Of a DNA stretch of 64,000 nt, positions 21,175 to 33,914 are shown in pieces. How positions within the stretch are numbered: the first letter of the stretch is position 1; each line of letters starts with the position of its first letter. Source of the DNA: Plazaster borealis (lineage: Eukaryota; Echinodermata; Asteroidea; Forcipulatida; Labidiasteridae); the NCBI GenBank assembly GCA_021014325.1, contig CM037471.1, positions 18,744,818-18,808,817 on the forward strand, given 5' to 3'. Below the pieces are notes generated by a model. That model made no database searches. It worked only from the letters and a program-made list of their open reading frames with translations, and was not told the origin of the DNA. The position numbers and the translations under genes were made by a program.

Positions 21175-21535
21175 AAGTTTAGAGTTTATGTTTACTTTGG
21201 GATACGATCTTGCGGTTTTAGTGAAGTGGTATACATTTGTAAATCATCGGGTGTGCACAAAACACAGATACACATTTGCTCATCCTGTCATTTATAATGC
21301 TTATGTTCTTGCGTCAACCTAATACAAATTTGTTTAACAAATATTAACTAAAACTCAATATTGAGATATGAAACTTAAATCATTTTTCGAAACGTTAAGT
21401 TTAGGAATATCTCTGAAGTTTGACCAAATACAGCGAATTTCTTCAGCTTTGCAGCATATTTTTCTGTGTGTTGGCCCCACTTGGGCAAACTGTCAAAATA
21501 TTGGAAATAGATATTCATCAAAGGTTTATACGATT
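21175..21535. other. No gene seen
   Basis: If the plus-strand donor at 21172 is real, this is intron. No exon supported. Confidence 0.35.
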
Positions 21536-21539
21536 TCTT

Positions 21540-21662
21540 GGGGTTGTTTTGTTGTTGTTGTTGTTGTTTTTGTTTTGTTGTTGTTATTTTGTTGTTGTTG
21601 TTCTTTTTCTTCTTCTTCTTCTTCTTCTTTTTCTTCTTCTTCTTATTCTTGTTCTTGTTGTT
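21540..21662. repeat. (GTT)n followed by (TTC)n microsatellite
   Basis: GTT repeats at 21544-21600 pass into TTC repeats at 21601-21655. The long open frames across it (poly-Val/Leu/Phe or poly-Lys/Asn) are artefacts. Confidence 0.95.
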
Positions 21663-23145
21663 TATTTCCACTGAAGGCATTATTATTTATAATTGTTTAC
21701 AAGGCTTTTTGGCTAGTGGGTATACACCCTCAGACGTTATGACTGTTTTTCTTCACATTTCGGCCTGAAGGTCTTCAATAGGTCAATGAGCAGCCCCGTC
21801 AATCATGCCGTTAGGTCCTCGGATGTCTTCCTCACCCCCAATGGACCTTGAAGATGTTTAACCCCAAATCAATGGAGGAGTTTGTGTTGAGATGAAGGAC
21901 AACAAATGGATACTCATCTAAACTTCCGACGCCTCAGAATAGAGCCCGGTTCGATTGGTGTGAACTCTCGCCCATGGTGTGTTTCTTGACCCTTCTGAGT
22001 GCGGGCCAATTGTCATTTTGCCTGAGAGGGCACGTGGCGTCATGGCTCCAAACATTCTGAAACAGTCAATCTTGGCATTTTCCAGGAAAAAGTGTCGAAT
22101 CAAGTTCAATCGAAAAAGGCTCCCCTGTTGGTCATCCATTTCTACATAAGAATGTAACCAACCAAGCTTGAATCTATATTTTCACCTTTTTTTACATTTT
22201 CTGCCATTTTTTCAGATTTCTTATTAATTTACATGAATATGCACATCATGGACATTTTAATTCGACGCAAAACTTGTTCAGAGGAAATAAACATCGAAAG
22301 CCTAATCACAGTCACGCAAAAATAATTTCGTTGTTTATGTTTTTGTTATTAAAAAAATGCTGTATTGCTTTTTTCCCCCAGTTGTTGCTGCACAACCTTC
22401 TTAATTATGTGGCAACTTGGATTGTGCCACTTCAATGGGACCGAACAGTGATACACGTTTGTCTTTACCATGGGAATAAGCGTGGCTGACTCATAATGCA
22501 ACGTAGATACCTGGACGGCCATAATTGAAACCTTAACGGATTATGTCAACGTTTAATAAGCAGTTTATGTGTTTTACTATACCAGTGAATACTGGCTCAG
22601 TCAAAGCCACTGTTGTTCACCTGCTATTGAATCGTTTAACGTACTAATTCTGTATTAATTTCATAATGACGGAGCAATGCTTCTCAACTTTTATTGATCA
22701 ACTAGGCCTACAGGAAATGAAACGGGTACAAACTCCGGTCGCACTGCATCACTCCCTGATCCTGTGTTCGGGCTGGTTTGTCTCTGTAAGTATCTCAAGC
22801 TTTCCCCACCCACCACCCCCCCCCCACCCCCGTTTTTCGTTTTGAAACAGCGCCATCTGTCAAAATTCGTTCAGAGAAAACATTCTTGAGCACATTTCTT
22901 TTGGCGAAAATCTAGCCATGCATCTTCATAGACCTGGGTCCATCCTGCGGGCCTTGATTTAAACCAACGGCTCTTTTTCAGAGCAACCGCAACCCTATAA
23001 TACAGTGCTTTTAATACAGCGCTACCACAAAGCTCCCCAGCGTATATCGATTCAACCACTGCCCTTGGTTTTTTTTACAGTCATACAAATGTTTTCAAGG
23101 GGCTTACGTTTCAAGATTAACGCTACCTGCTTTTAAGTTAAAACC
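21663..23145. other. No confirmed gene; one GC-rich frame at 21918-22139 (-)
   Basis: A 73-codon minus-strand frame starts with ATG near 22139 (MDDQQGSLFRLNLIRH) in sequence richer in GC than its flanks. It has no recognised domain and no convincing donor, and may be part of a repeat. The block near 22840-22925 is a diverged repeat copy related to 5380-5560. Poly-C tracts occur near 22810-22830. Confidence 0.3.
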
Positions 23146-23146
23146 T

Positions 23147-23462
23147 GACAAATAAAGCCCTGTTCAAACTACAGAGCAAATTCCCAGTAAATAAAACCCC
23201 AGGAAATTCTACGGGAGTTTTAACCCCACCGCTGCCACCCCATGTGTTTCACACTTGATGCAATTTTCCTGGGAAGGTTGAGCACTCAGTATGCTAACCC
23301 CCGGGTTATCTCGCTTAACTCTACCCCCAAGCAGGGGCAACTCCCGGGAAATTGCTATTTCCCGGGAGTTTGCTAGGTTTTGCAATTCAAGTGTGAAAAT
23401 GTCAACCAAATTCACTTTGGAATTTCCTGATAAATTCGTCTGGTGTGAAAGGAGCTTAAGTT
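23147..23462. mobile_element. MITE-like repeat with internal perfect palindrome
   Basis: The ends resemble each other in inverted orientation (AAGCCCTGTTCAAACTACAG on the left, GGTGTGAAAGGAGCTT on the right). The interior contains AACTCCCGGGAAAT-TGCT-ATTTCCCGGGAGTT, a perfect 14-bp-arm hairpin near 23340-23371. The terminal style resembles the element at 47786-48251. Confidence 0.5.
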
Positions 23463-23859
23463 AACATGGCGAGTGTGATAAAATAAAGACTAAAATATAG
23501 AGTAATGATATACTTCTGTCCCAAAATGCTGTCTTATTTTGAGAAAAAACTGTTTGTTTACCTTGTATATGACATATCGGTCTGATGACACACATGATGT
23601 GACTGGAACTGAAGTCGTTTCTAATGACCCCATAATGCTAATACGCCTTTTATTGTATTATGAATACGGCCAAGCAGACTGATAAAAATATGCTATTCAT
23701 GGAAATTGCGGTAAAGTTGACGCGCCTGGAATAAATCATTCTTTATACTTGCCAATAAGCTCCGTTGTTATTAAGCGATTGTTTTTTTTAGGCGAGTAAT
23801 AATTTATGTCCACGTCAATGTCTCGGAGCTCGTGCACGTAATCGTGGAGAACGAAACTG

Positions 23860-23960
23860 CCTATCTCGCTTCTTTAATGACGTCACGATGGCGTCAACTT
23901 GGTCCGGGATACCTCGAAATACTGACGGCATACACCTATAGTCGGTGTCAACAGGTTTGT
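23860..23960. promoter_or_regulatory. CRE-containing island
   Basis: A perfect TGACGTCA lies at 23878-23885, followed by GGCGTCAAC and a CpG-rich stretch that ends at a possible donor CAACAG|GTTTGT near 23956. It could be an upstream promoter or noncoding exon, but no TATA box is clear. Confidence 0.35.
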
Positions 23961-24309
23961 AGATCTAAATATTTTCCTGTAAAAGGAACACTGGGGGGCG
24001 GGGGATTTTTTCAAATAATACGATCAAACAAAATAATTGCCTCCCTTGGCAAAATACATCAACAATGCCCAATTGATGCTATTAAAACAGTGCAGGCACT
24101 CGCGTTTTAGTGTAGAAATCATCACTTGCAGCAGGTAAAAACAACTTGATATTTGTACAAATTGTTCATGTTTTTCACGGATAACTTATTTAGTTTCTGT
24201 TTAACTATTCTCTTCTCAAAGATGGAAACGTTTCTCGTTGAGGGATGCAAAAAATAAATAACTAAATACAATTAGTTTAATACACCGATTGAAATTGCTT
24301 AGTTGTGAC

Positions 24310-24350
24310 GGTTCTGGTTGTTGTTGCTGTTGTTGTTGTTGTTGTTTTGG
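24310..24350. repeat. (GTT)n microsatellite
   Basis: GTTGTTGTTGCTGTTGTTG-type run. Confidence 0.8.
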
Positions 24351-25600
24351 TTTTGGGGGTTGTTTCTATTGATCGTTCGGAGTACGGTTTGTTCAAGATA
24401 CTTGAGAAAATGTTCATCTCCTAGCTCCATTCTTGCATTGGAGAGTTTACTGCAGTAGATTTGACTATCAATTAATTAATTTATTCTCTTTACTTATTGA
24501 TTTTTAAAGCGCTGTGATTTAGTTTACGTAGTAGAGCGTCTTTAAATGCCGGTTATTATTATTAAAGATAACTATTACTGAATAGTTTGATCAGGTTATT
24601 GATTAGAAGATAGAAACGTAGACGATCGGAATGACGTAATTTATCTCTCGCTTTAACTCACTACATTGTTTTAAAAGTGTGTAATGCATTATATATACAT
24701 CAGGTATATAACGGCAGGTATGTGATGGGATTGTGCCATTGATGGCTATGTGGAATTTGGCACACAGTCAGACTATGTCATGAGAAAGATATTTGGCTAT
24801 GAGGCCATCGCACATTTGTACATGAAAAGAAGATTAAAATGCAATGGCAGCCATTTTGAAATTTTGAAAATCACTTGTTATTCTACCTATTGTTTAAAAA
24901 GGACATCTGCGATGGCCTTTTAGCCACATATCACATGACAAACGCTGACTGTGTGCAAATTCCATGCTTGTAAAGGCACAATTCCCCGAATATTTTCCCT
25001 ATGTGTCCCACTATATCAATAAACTTAATAACCACGCAGCAACCGGAGATTTATCTGTTTGTCTGAAATACAATCATGTTCAAAGAATAGTCTCCCTACC
25101 AAACGCACAGTTTGTTGTTTCATTTTTTCGAATCGAGGTAAGATTACCACACACCCTTATATACGTATTCTCGGTGTTACAAAAACGCGATCACCTGAAG
25201 TTTTCATTTTTGTTTTGGGAGGGGTCCTTTTTAGTACAAAATGTATTTCTGAAAGCATGAATATATAAACCGATCAAGTATCATTCATAATACAATCCAG
25301 TTAGCGTATGTGATAAACAACCAAAATTTTCGCTACTTCCGGCTCCAAAGCCGCTGGCACTGACGTTTTTAACAAAATATCACAAAGTTCTTCGTCAAAA
25401 ACGAGTGTTTTGACGAGCGTCTTATATGTAAAAGCCAAGCCAAACATAAATAAACTATGTGTGCATTTTTATCAGACAAAAATAGCTCAATGCAACTCCT
25501 ATGAGCTTCTGGTAATAGGAGTGGGGCCAGGTGGTGTGAAGTTGGCGGGGCTTACAATGGATCTACGTCGCACTTACGAACAGTAGAGAGGACATTATTA
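24351..25600. other. No gene seen; possible diverged inverted repeat
   Basis: TTGGCACACAGTCAGACTATG near 24757 and TTTGGCTATGAGGCCATCGCA near 24790 are mirrored in inverted form near 24910-24960 (GCGATGGCCTTTTAGCCAC, GACTGTGTGCAAATTCCA). This indicates a foldback element of roughly 24740-24970. No exon supported. Confidence 0.45.
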
Positions 25601-25619
25601 TTCATACACGAATCTTCAA

Positions 25620-25780
25620 CTCCCGCCTTTTTTTGACCAGAGGCCAGTCCGTGCGTGCTCCATGTGTTGGCAAGGGCGCCACTTGCGTCCAGTGCTATTT
25701 ATATCACAATAATTGCTGCAGTCAGAGCAAGATTAAGAGCCAGAAAACTGACACGGACTACATGTCAATACCAGTGCAAT
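25620..25780 (+). promoter_or_regulatory. TATA-containing GC-rich island
   Basis: CTATTTATATC near 25695 lies inside a GC-rich stretch. The same CTATTTATATC word occurs at the 37.7 kb CRE island. This may be a core promoter of an unidentified transcript. Weak evidence. Confidence 0.25.
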
Positions 25781-26439
25781 ATGTGCTCGGGATCAGTTTG
25801 GTTGAGCTTCGAGAGTTTTGGGGTTTTTTTTTTTAAGATTACGTCTCACTAATATACAAAAGGGGAATGAATTAGCCTCCGTGATACAATCTAAGTCACA
25901 AATAAATTCGCCTTTAGTTTATGTAATTTGAGATTTTTTAATTATACAGCGTTATCTATTTAAAGTCAACATTGTCCAACCTTCGTCCGTTACGAAGTGA
26001 AGACGCCTGTTAGTCTCGATTAAAGATAATAATGCAAATAATACAGGTCAAACCATGGTCAAACTAGGCCAGTGTAGGTAAACAAAGTTGTTTGTGTGCA
26101 TTTGTGTGTGTGGGTAAAAAAAAACGCCGACTGTAGCACTTTACTCTTACAGAGTTGAGTGTCATTCATTCACTCATTCACGACGGTAACCTTTGAAAAG
26201 AGGCAACAAATGTACCATATGGAATAGCAGACACCCCACCTAGGTTTATCAACAAGATGTGATCCGCTTTAATGCCAAAAGAATATGCATGTACAATAAT
26301 AATTGAGCAGGTTTTATATAGAATGGTGTCATCTAACGTGTGATAAGGACAACACTGCACGAGGAGCCGTTTGCGAAACGGACATGAATAATACTGGCTG
26401 GAAATTAACAACTACCGCTCCTGAGTATATTATGATAAT

Positions 26440-26530
26440 CTTAGAGCCTGGAGCATGCGCAGTAAGCTACCCTTAATGATTACCAATGCTCATGGCGTAC
26501 GTCGGGTGTTCCTTATATGGAGGATTGGTA
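26440..26530 (+). promoter_or_regulatory. Perfect CArG box (SRF site) in a promoter-like island
   Basis: CCTTATATGG at 26511-26520 is an exact CC(A/T)6GG serum-response element. It lies next to CpG-rich sequence and precedes a candidate spliced transcript. SRF and CREB sites together are typical of immediate-early gene control. Function is inferred. Confidence 0.45.
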
Positions 26531-26539
26531 ATTACATCT

Positions 26540-27265
26540 CTAATGTCTGCGTCAGGCCAGATAGCAGAGCTACAGCACGGTTATCAAGCCTGACGTACGT
26601 TCTGACGAGTAAGATGTGTTCTTGACGACGGCTTGTCAACCTTGCAGGGTAACAAAAATCGAAGGCTTTGACGTAGGCGCTGACGCACAAAGGCTTGAGA
26701 GTGCGACACTGACTAAGGCCTTGCCGTGTGCTTGGCACGTCAGTGCGACCATGGTATCGCCAGCACTGTGCCACTGCTCCATGCGTCTCGTATTGGCCGG
26801 AAAATCCGGTTGAATGACGTCTTAGGGGAGCACACGAGGACCAGAGCTGGGCACCCGTCCTCCCATTCTTACCCAAACCAGACGAAACATCTAGCATTCG
26901 TTGCATATGACCGTTATGTCGCGGAGGGGACAATTGGTAGTTCTTGCCCTGCCGTTAACTTTGGTGACTTATATGGACTGAATTTATCTTGGAACGAATA
27001 TCAACATCACCCTTTTTGGATATATATTTTCAAACAAAGAAACACGGTAAGTCACGAGGCTAGCCTGCACTGTCTAACTGTACACATTATTTCCCAAATG
27101 TTCAACGATTCTTTGTTTTGATCTTTGTGTACTAACTTTCTGGCTTTGTTGCAGGTTGTCTATATTGACAAATTCAAGACCAATCGATCTGCAGTGGTTT
27201 CTTACTATGGCGATGCGCGTACATTGTTGCACTCACTATGGAAATAAATAGGAATAACATGAATT
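26540..27265 (+). ncRNA. Candidate two-exon transcript of unknown function
   Basis: Exon 1 (start uncertain, about 26540) ends at a strong donor ACACG|GTAAGT (27046). The 108-bp intron contains an exact TACTAAC branch site near 27130 and a good acceptor TTTGTTGCAG (27154). Exon 2 begins at 27155 and carries AATAAA at 27243-27248. A frame open across the splice encodes a tail such as NEYQHHPFWIYIFKQRNT joined to VVYIDKFKTNRSAVV, stopping at the TAA that overlaps the AATAAA. No in-frame ATG is visible in exon 1, so coding status is undecided. It could be an enhancer-associated or long noncoding RNA, or the 3' end of a gene with upstream exons. Confidence 0.35.
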
Positions 27266-27269
27266 CACA

Positions 27270-28980
27270 CCAAAAACTTCTCTTTCATTCATCACCAATC
27301 ATCCAATAAGTTGGTCTATTTTGTGGTAGTTTTGGACCAAACGAAGTAGTTGAATTTAGGCCTTTTAAACTTTGGAATTATTATTATTATTCCGTTGAGA
27401 AACATTGACATGCGAAAGCTGTAAAGCCAATCTGGACGAGATGACAATATTCAATTCAACGAAACAAGTGTTTCACTGCCTCATGATTTGATACAGAAGT
27501 ATATGCACTGACCAATGCCCATTTCCTATTTTTAAAAAAAAGCTGCCATCGTAATTAAAAACTTGATGAGTGTTCTGACATTGATGAAAAATTTGGTCCA
27601 ACAAAATAGTTTGGGCATCATTTTTGACGAGGCATCATTTTTGTGTGTTATTTTGTTAAATCATGCAGTTGGTTTCCTGGTCGTTTTGTATCCACACATA
27701 GCCAGAAACGCAATATCTGAACCGCTAACGCTTGTCACTTTTGTTTACGTCGTACACATTTGTTTTGCTTTGTGAGACGCCCCTTGAAATTGCCGACTAT
27801 TAAGCCAATTATATTTGATGAATTTATTCACGTTATGGTGAATATTTGAGGGTAATTCACTGGCAGTCATACCAATGTGACTTTAATGACTTCAACATCT
27901 GTATGAATTATTTACAATGTGTAAAAGCAGAAGTCAAAGAAGTTGCCGACAACCACGTGTACTTTGCAAATCTGGTAAAAGAATCAAAATATTTCCCCAA
28001 AATGCTCACCATTTTTTAGATAAATTAGATCAAATTGTTAACAAAGAAATTGGGTTAAACTCCTCCAGTTCTGAACTCTGCGAGGCATTATTTAATTCGT
28101 TTGATTCAATTCAATTAAATGGAATTTGCATTTTGGGTGAAATCAGGGGGGGTGGGGGTTTTTTGCCGATAAATCTGCAAAATCAAGGGAGTCAAAATAT
28201 CTGGAAAAGATATTATCTTGTGATATACGGTTAGAATAAAACACTTATCTGAACTTTGACACGGGACCCTTGATCACTAGATCCATTTCTAGTTGCATTT
28301 TTTTTCTATTTCTTTCCCTTTCTCTTTAATTTAATTGAAAGGAAATAATCTGAGGACATTTGCTCCAAAGTTTCAGTCACAACAAACAAATCTGGTATAA
28401 TACCCATTCATTTCTAATCCGAGAGGCAAAACACTTCAAATTTAATAACAAGCCTGATCACATCGTATTCCAGAAACAACACTAAACGACTTAAATTTGC
28501 ATTTAAATAAATTGTGATTAATTTCACATGGAATTCAATAATCACTTGGAAATTAGTATTTTTATTTTGTTTTTACTTAATGGATATTTGTTATTTGGAA
28601 TTTGTTTGTCACTTTAAATTATTTTTAAGATAATCGTTTTGAAAAATATTCCGAAAAGTTGATCAAATGAAATGACTAAGGGAAAAAATTAAAACGATGG
28701 CAATCAACATAATAACCAAATTATCATTATTATTCACAAAATAAACTTTTTATAAGAACTACGTTTAATGAGTTAAATTTGACTCAACAACTACTGTAAA
28801 GATAGCGAACGAATTTGACTTCTGGCCGTTATGGGTTTGGTTTTTTCAGAATGTTTGAAACTCACAACAAAATGAAGGAATCTTTAACATTGTGATTTCT
28901 AGAATTATGAACAGTTAATTGGAACTTTGTCCTCTGCTGTCAACTGGGAATATAGTTCAAAGTAAAATATGACAAGGTTT
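27270..28980. other. No gene seen
   Basis: AT-rich. The plus-strand frame at 27917-28234 has no ATG-led exon structure or domain I recognise. TTTAAAT-rich stretches dominate. Confidence 0.4.
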
Positions 28981-29224
28981 AAGGGTCAATGCGCATGTTG
29001 AGCAGGCAGCATACACACGTCAACGTGTAAATATAAAGAAGTAATGCCGCATCTAAGGCTAAAGCAATCCCGCATCCATGGCGCACTGTATAATGCTGCT
29101 TACGTCAGATTCTTCGTTGAGACATCCTAAATGACGCAGGAGAAGTGAGCAAAGATGCTTTATTTTCAGATGCCCGCGCAGAACCTGTCTTCTTGTTAAC
29201 TGGGGCTTGGCTAGAGATGATAAG

Positions 29225-29340
29225 ATATTCCAGCCCAGTGACGTCATTGGCACGCTTGCCATGGTCGCAGGGTATATATTGGGGAGGTATGTCTTACGCG
29301 GAGCCAAGTTATGACGTCAGTGCGTAAATCAAGATGAGGC
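29225..29340 (+). promoter_or_regulatory. Promoter-like element with two CREs around a TATA box
   Basis: TGACGTCA sits at 29239-29246 and 29312-29319, with GGTATATATTGG at 29271-29282 between them. This geometry (CRE about 30 bp upstream of TATA, second CRE just downstream of the expected start) is promoter-like. No obvious coding exon follows. A possible donor CA|GTAAGC lies near 29606. Confidence 0.45.
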
Positions 29341-30640
29341 ATGGCCTTAGTGGGTGATAAAGAAAGCTATATTAAGAACAGCTTTCATTACGGGCTGTGA
29401 CTGATGGCCGTATACGGCGACTATAAGAGGATGGTGCATTGTCTCATTCTAACATCGACAAGGATCTATCCAAGCTGGAAACCTCGAACAATTAGTAATT
29501 ACATTTCAAATTCAATGCCAAGAAGAAAGGGGCCACGAAACTTTGAAAATTTGTGGCGTCGTTCGATTTTAAGATGGCTGCTAATGCTAGACAATAACAA
29601 ATTCAGTAAGCGATTGTTTCATGTGTTATAATATTACATTGTTAATACGAATTTCTAATTAGCTATTATATGCAAATGAAGTGGTAACCTTTTATGTTTT
29701 AAAACCCGTTTTATTACGTATGCAATTACCTCATTTTAATCTGAAATTTAAAATGTTGTTTACCTTGATTTCGTCACCACGGCAAATCCATTATTTAAAA
29801 AATATTATCCAAATTAGAAAACAAATATTACAAAAAAATGATCCAAAATAGAAATAAATAATATTTACTGCTTCACTGTTTTTACTTTAATGACCATTCT
29901 GATGTCATTGTTTATAATTGCAGGTAGCCACTGAACAAATTAATTGAAAGGCAAAGTGTATAATGCATTTTCTGAGGCTTTTTTGCACAAAAATTAGCAG
30001 GGAATACAACCGTCGAATGAACAACAGATTTGCTAACAACTAAAATTATTAACAGTTCTTATTTTCCTGTTCAAGACTGTTCCGATTCAACCTTATCGAT
30101 GATGCAGCCATTATTCTTTATATCCGTTCGGACGAAAAATAAATTTATTAAGATAATCAGTACACCGTGTTGCCCTTGCACACATCTGTCAGTTTTATGT
30201 TTATGTACAACCTTTGAACCTATTTTAAAATATTGTAAAAACAATCATGCTGTGCGTGACTAATATCTTGAGACATTAACTATCAAGAGCCATCATACAA
30301 CCTGATGTAAAAATTACCGTCAGAAGAAAAACAATAATAACCTTACCTTTTGCATCAACACGTACTGGGCAGGCAGCTGTAAAATTGCTGTGTTTTGTTC
30401 TTCAAAATGCATTTTTGTTTCATCCAAAAATTCCACAAGGTCCGCATGAGAAAAACCCACGTCCTGATCAGTTCTACTTTATCGGCAAAATGCTCTTCTA
30501 ATCGCAACGAGCAGGTCTACAAATACCCAAGAATTCCTTTCAAGTCTATCCACGTGTACACCCACGCATTTTATGAAACACTTTTATGTAACAGTACAAT
30601 TGCAATTCATGTATTCAGTTACTTTTCTATTTTTGGTTCG
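29341..30640. other. No gene seen
   Basis: If the promoter at 29.25 kb is active this may be first exon and intron. No exon is supported independently. Confidence 0.35.
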
Positions 30641-30648
30641 TTTTACAG

Positions 30649-30976
30649 CCAGGATACCGGAATAGCACGTCTTCATTTACAGACCTGAATGAAAAGCTTC
30701 GTCAGAGGTATTCAAATGGAGCAAGCCTCTGCTCCGATCTGTATGGGGAGCAAACCGGATGTTTGGAGATACGGAACCTTGGCTAGGGGTCGACGGATCA
30801 AAATACTGGGTTTTACGCGGGAGGTGAAACTGAATATTCACGGTGCGATCCCGGATGACGATGGCTTGCAGGAGATTTACGAACGCCCCGATATCAAAAT
30901 ATTTGTCCTGGAGTGGAAAAACGTAATCGCTGGGATCATGTTGTTGTGTTTACCTGGACCCACGTGAAGGAATGAG
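30649..30976 (+). other. Candidate internal exon (328 nt) of an unknown or NR4A-upstream transcript
   Basis: A strong acceptor (polypyrimidine tract, then TTTTACAG at 30648) and a good donor (ATGAG|GTAGGT at 30976) bound a block clearly richer in GC than its flanks. It contains an ATG-led 92-codon frame (30689-30967) ending before the donor, with content such as DVWRYGTLARGRRIKILGF and GLQEIYERPDIKIFVLEWKN. I do not recognise a domain. It could be an upstream 5' UTR exon with a uORF, or a small coding exon of another gene. Confidence 0.35.
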
Positions 30977-31539
30977 GTAGGTAATTTACATCATTAACAA
31001 ATCCCATTCATTAAAATCCGAACAAATAATATGAGGGGGTGTCAATTAACGTCAACAAAACTTCAAAACTTTTGCAAGTCAAAGTTTCACAACTTTGAAG
31101 ATTCTGTCTCACAAACGTACTCAATACATTATTACATACATAGAGTTCAGACGCACCCCACGTGAACTTTGCGCAATCAAGATATCACGTTAATGACTCG
31201 ATATGATAGCAGAACCAGAAAGTACACAAGATTGCTTTAACAGATCAGTTCGCCAGTCTGGTGTCTGTACGTAAATGCTCCTTAATGAAACTCGTGTTGT
31301 GAAAAGTTGTTCAGAGTAGAAACACAGGCAAGATCAATTAAGATGTAATTCCAACGTCTTGCAGACAAAAAGTTGAAATGGCAACTATCAAGCAGTATTA
31401 AAATCATTCCATTTTATAGCATTGCACTTTGGTAAAGCTATTTACAACTGTTGGGGACTGTTTGAAAGTTTGGCCTGTGTGCTTGGTACCAACATGCAAA
31501 TAAGTCTGTGATGACTTAGGCGCACCCAGTCAACTTCGG

Positions 31540-32075
31540 ACCCTGGAACACCGTCATAACCCTCTTTACCATTCCCCGGTTGCTCACATATCCAAGCTCC
31601 AGGGTCTGCCTGTATGACGTCAAATACACGTCATAGCAAGCTGATAATGAGTCTGTGATGCCGTATTAGGAAGCGACCGGACTTGGTCGAGGTCTTGCTC
31701 TGACGTCAAACGGCCTCAGCAAACGTTACAAACCGGGAACGCTCTGCTCCAGCTATAGAAAGCTTTAATTCCCAACTGGCCGTTCTCCCAAATACATGGT
31801 CTTGGTCGGGTGTTCTTCCCCAGCACGTCTCCAAACAGATGCGTTATAACCTAACGCACGCGAGTTTAAATGCGTCATACGCACTATATACCGTATACTA
31901 CGTTGTACTTGGAACTATTGTGCACGGAAGACAAAGCGTCGAATCTTACGTCTTGTGTTGCAGCAAGAGGCTGAACTTTGTGGGCTACCCTGGTACAAGC
32001 TTGGGTGGTGCCAGCTCTGGACTTGTTCTAGGAACTTAAAGTTTCTTCACACTACTTCAGACCAGATTTGGTACG
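31540..32075 (+). promoter_or_regulatory. CRE island with TATA box and possible first exon
   Basis: TGACGTCA lies at 31615-31622 and 31701-31708, with further half sites (ACGTCA near 31628, GCGTCATAC near 31873). CTATATACC at 31883-31891 is a TATA-like box. A possible donor TTTG|GTACGT lies near 32071. The block is GC-rich relative to its surroundings. It lies about 8 kb upstream of NR4A on the same strand. Confidence 0.45.
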
Positions 32076-32079
32076 TTAA

Positions 32080-33905
32080 AATTACTTTGTGTTCAATTGT
32101 TGTGTTGTTGTCTGACTTTTAATAATAACGTCGGAAATTTGAGAAGTCTCTCAATCGCGTATGAGGGCGTCACATTCTTCAGAAAAGTTCCTTTGAAAAT
32201 GTTTTTGGTAATTTTAAAGTTGAACAGTGTGCAGATGTTGGGGGAAGTATGACAAACATCATATATTACATCCAAACTTCTTCTCTTTTAGGAAACTAAA
32301 TCAGTATTAAGACGAAATCCGGAAATCATGACAGATTCATTAGTCTTTATCCGCGCTCTTCCTTCAGGCTGAAAACTCTTTTACCAGAAAAACTCCGTTT
32401 GCTTTTGTTTTGTGTTATTGTTTAGATAGTTATCTAACAAAACTAATATAATCGTCACATTATCTTTTAACTGATCCCTGTTTTCCTGTACGGCCGTTTC
32501 GTCTACGTGTGTTTACATCCGGAGAAAATAAATTAATACCTGTGTAGAAATGTCCACTTCTCAAAGTTATGAAACGAGTTTTTCGGGGAAGGGGGGTTGC
32601 CCTAAGAAGAATAGACTTATAATAAATAGCCCGAATCTAAAAAGGTTAACCTTTCATCAAAAAGTTTGCGTTACGAAAAAGAAAATATATAATTCCATAA
32701 TTTAGGGCGTTCACCGATTTATTTTTCCTGAAAGTTAATTTTTATTTGATCCACTGTGGTTCTGAAGATTTAACGACCATCTTCGTTTAACCAAATCCTC
32801 GGTTTTTTATAAGGTGGTTTTTTCACATATTGTTTATATTCAAACATTTTTCACCATCAGACTCTGGAGTTACTAACTAAAAACTTGCGTTTCACCTGTT
32901 TGTATACATTGATTGAACTTAGCTTTGTATATACTCTTTTAGTTCATCATTCAATGGTTTCTTTGTCTGGATGAAATAAAATTCCTGATCACTGCACAAC
33001 AATTAATTTAAAATTTGAGGCGCGAAAAAAACATAAGGGCCGATAAACAGTCGTCACACACAGCCCTCATCGCAGACCGAGTTCATTCATAAATACGTAC
33101 GTAATAGTGAGCCGTACGTGGGTGGATACTGTATACACACGTGCCCCGCAACTGCCTGCAAACATAGCCAGCGCTTTTTCATATAATACAGTACTGAATG
33201 CATTAACAGGTTGTTTTGCGTACAATTTGGGTAAATATTTTCCTCATTAAAATTTTAAAAACGGTGTTTTGTAAGGAGGCGTTGGTAAGCAACCCTCCCG
33301 AACTTTACTGAACAATGCCCAGTCTAGTTTTTTCTGCACCTGGTTCTGACATTATCAGATGAAAAACACCACAACAAATACAAGATGAGCATGATTTGTG
33401 GCAAACAAGATGAAATATATCGGAGGTTTTTTATGTTTTCTTAGTAATTCTGTTTCGAATATGATACGTGTTGTTTTCCATGATGTTTTTCAAAAGAAAA
33501 CACAATTCGCTGAATATTTGATGGACTGTATGGAGCAGAATGTTCTTTGACTAAAAAACGATCTGATGAGGTAACGCTTTAAAGTACGCTGTACTTTTTC
33601 GGTTTAAGAAAAAATGTACACCCCCAATGTCTTTACGACCCAGCAACAAAAGAAAGCAGAAAGTATTTTGAACGTTTAAAACCCTGCGCTGCACTGACTC
33701 CAGGACCGGTGCATCAATCGATGCACATCACTTTATATAATATACAAGTATGTAGTTGTTAAACTCTTGTTGGACTCGAACATAATTTAAAAGTGTCGTC
33801 GGACAATACTGACAACATTCTGTACATAGTACAATTCTTTTCAATCTACTTGAATTAATGTACTGGTTTGTAATCAACACGATAGAGACAGGTATAGGCA
33901 TAGAC
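32080..33905. other. No gene seen
   Basis: AT-rich sequence with no supported exon. Confidence 0.4.
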
Positions 33906-33914
33906 TCATTGTGT

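Noticed and set aside
21368..21768. Several overlapping frames with poly-Val/Leu/Phe or poly-Lys/Asn
   Set aside because: Produced by the GTT/TTC microsatellite.
26532..26933. 133-codon minus-strand frame
   Set aside because: It lies opposite the candidate plus-strand transcript, has no recognised domain and no good splice or stop context. GC-rich sequence alone explains its length.
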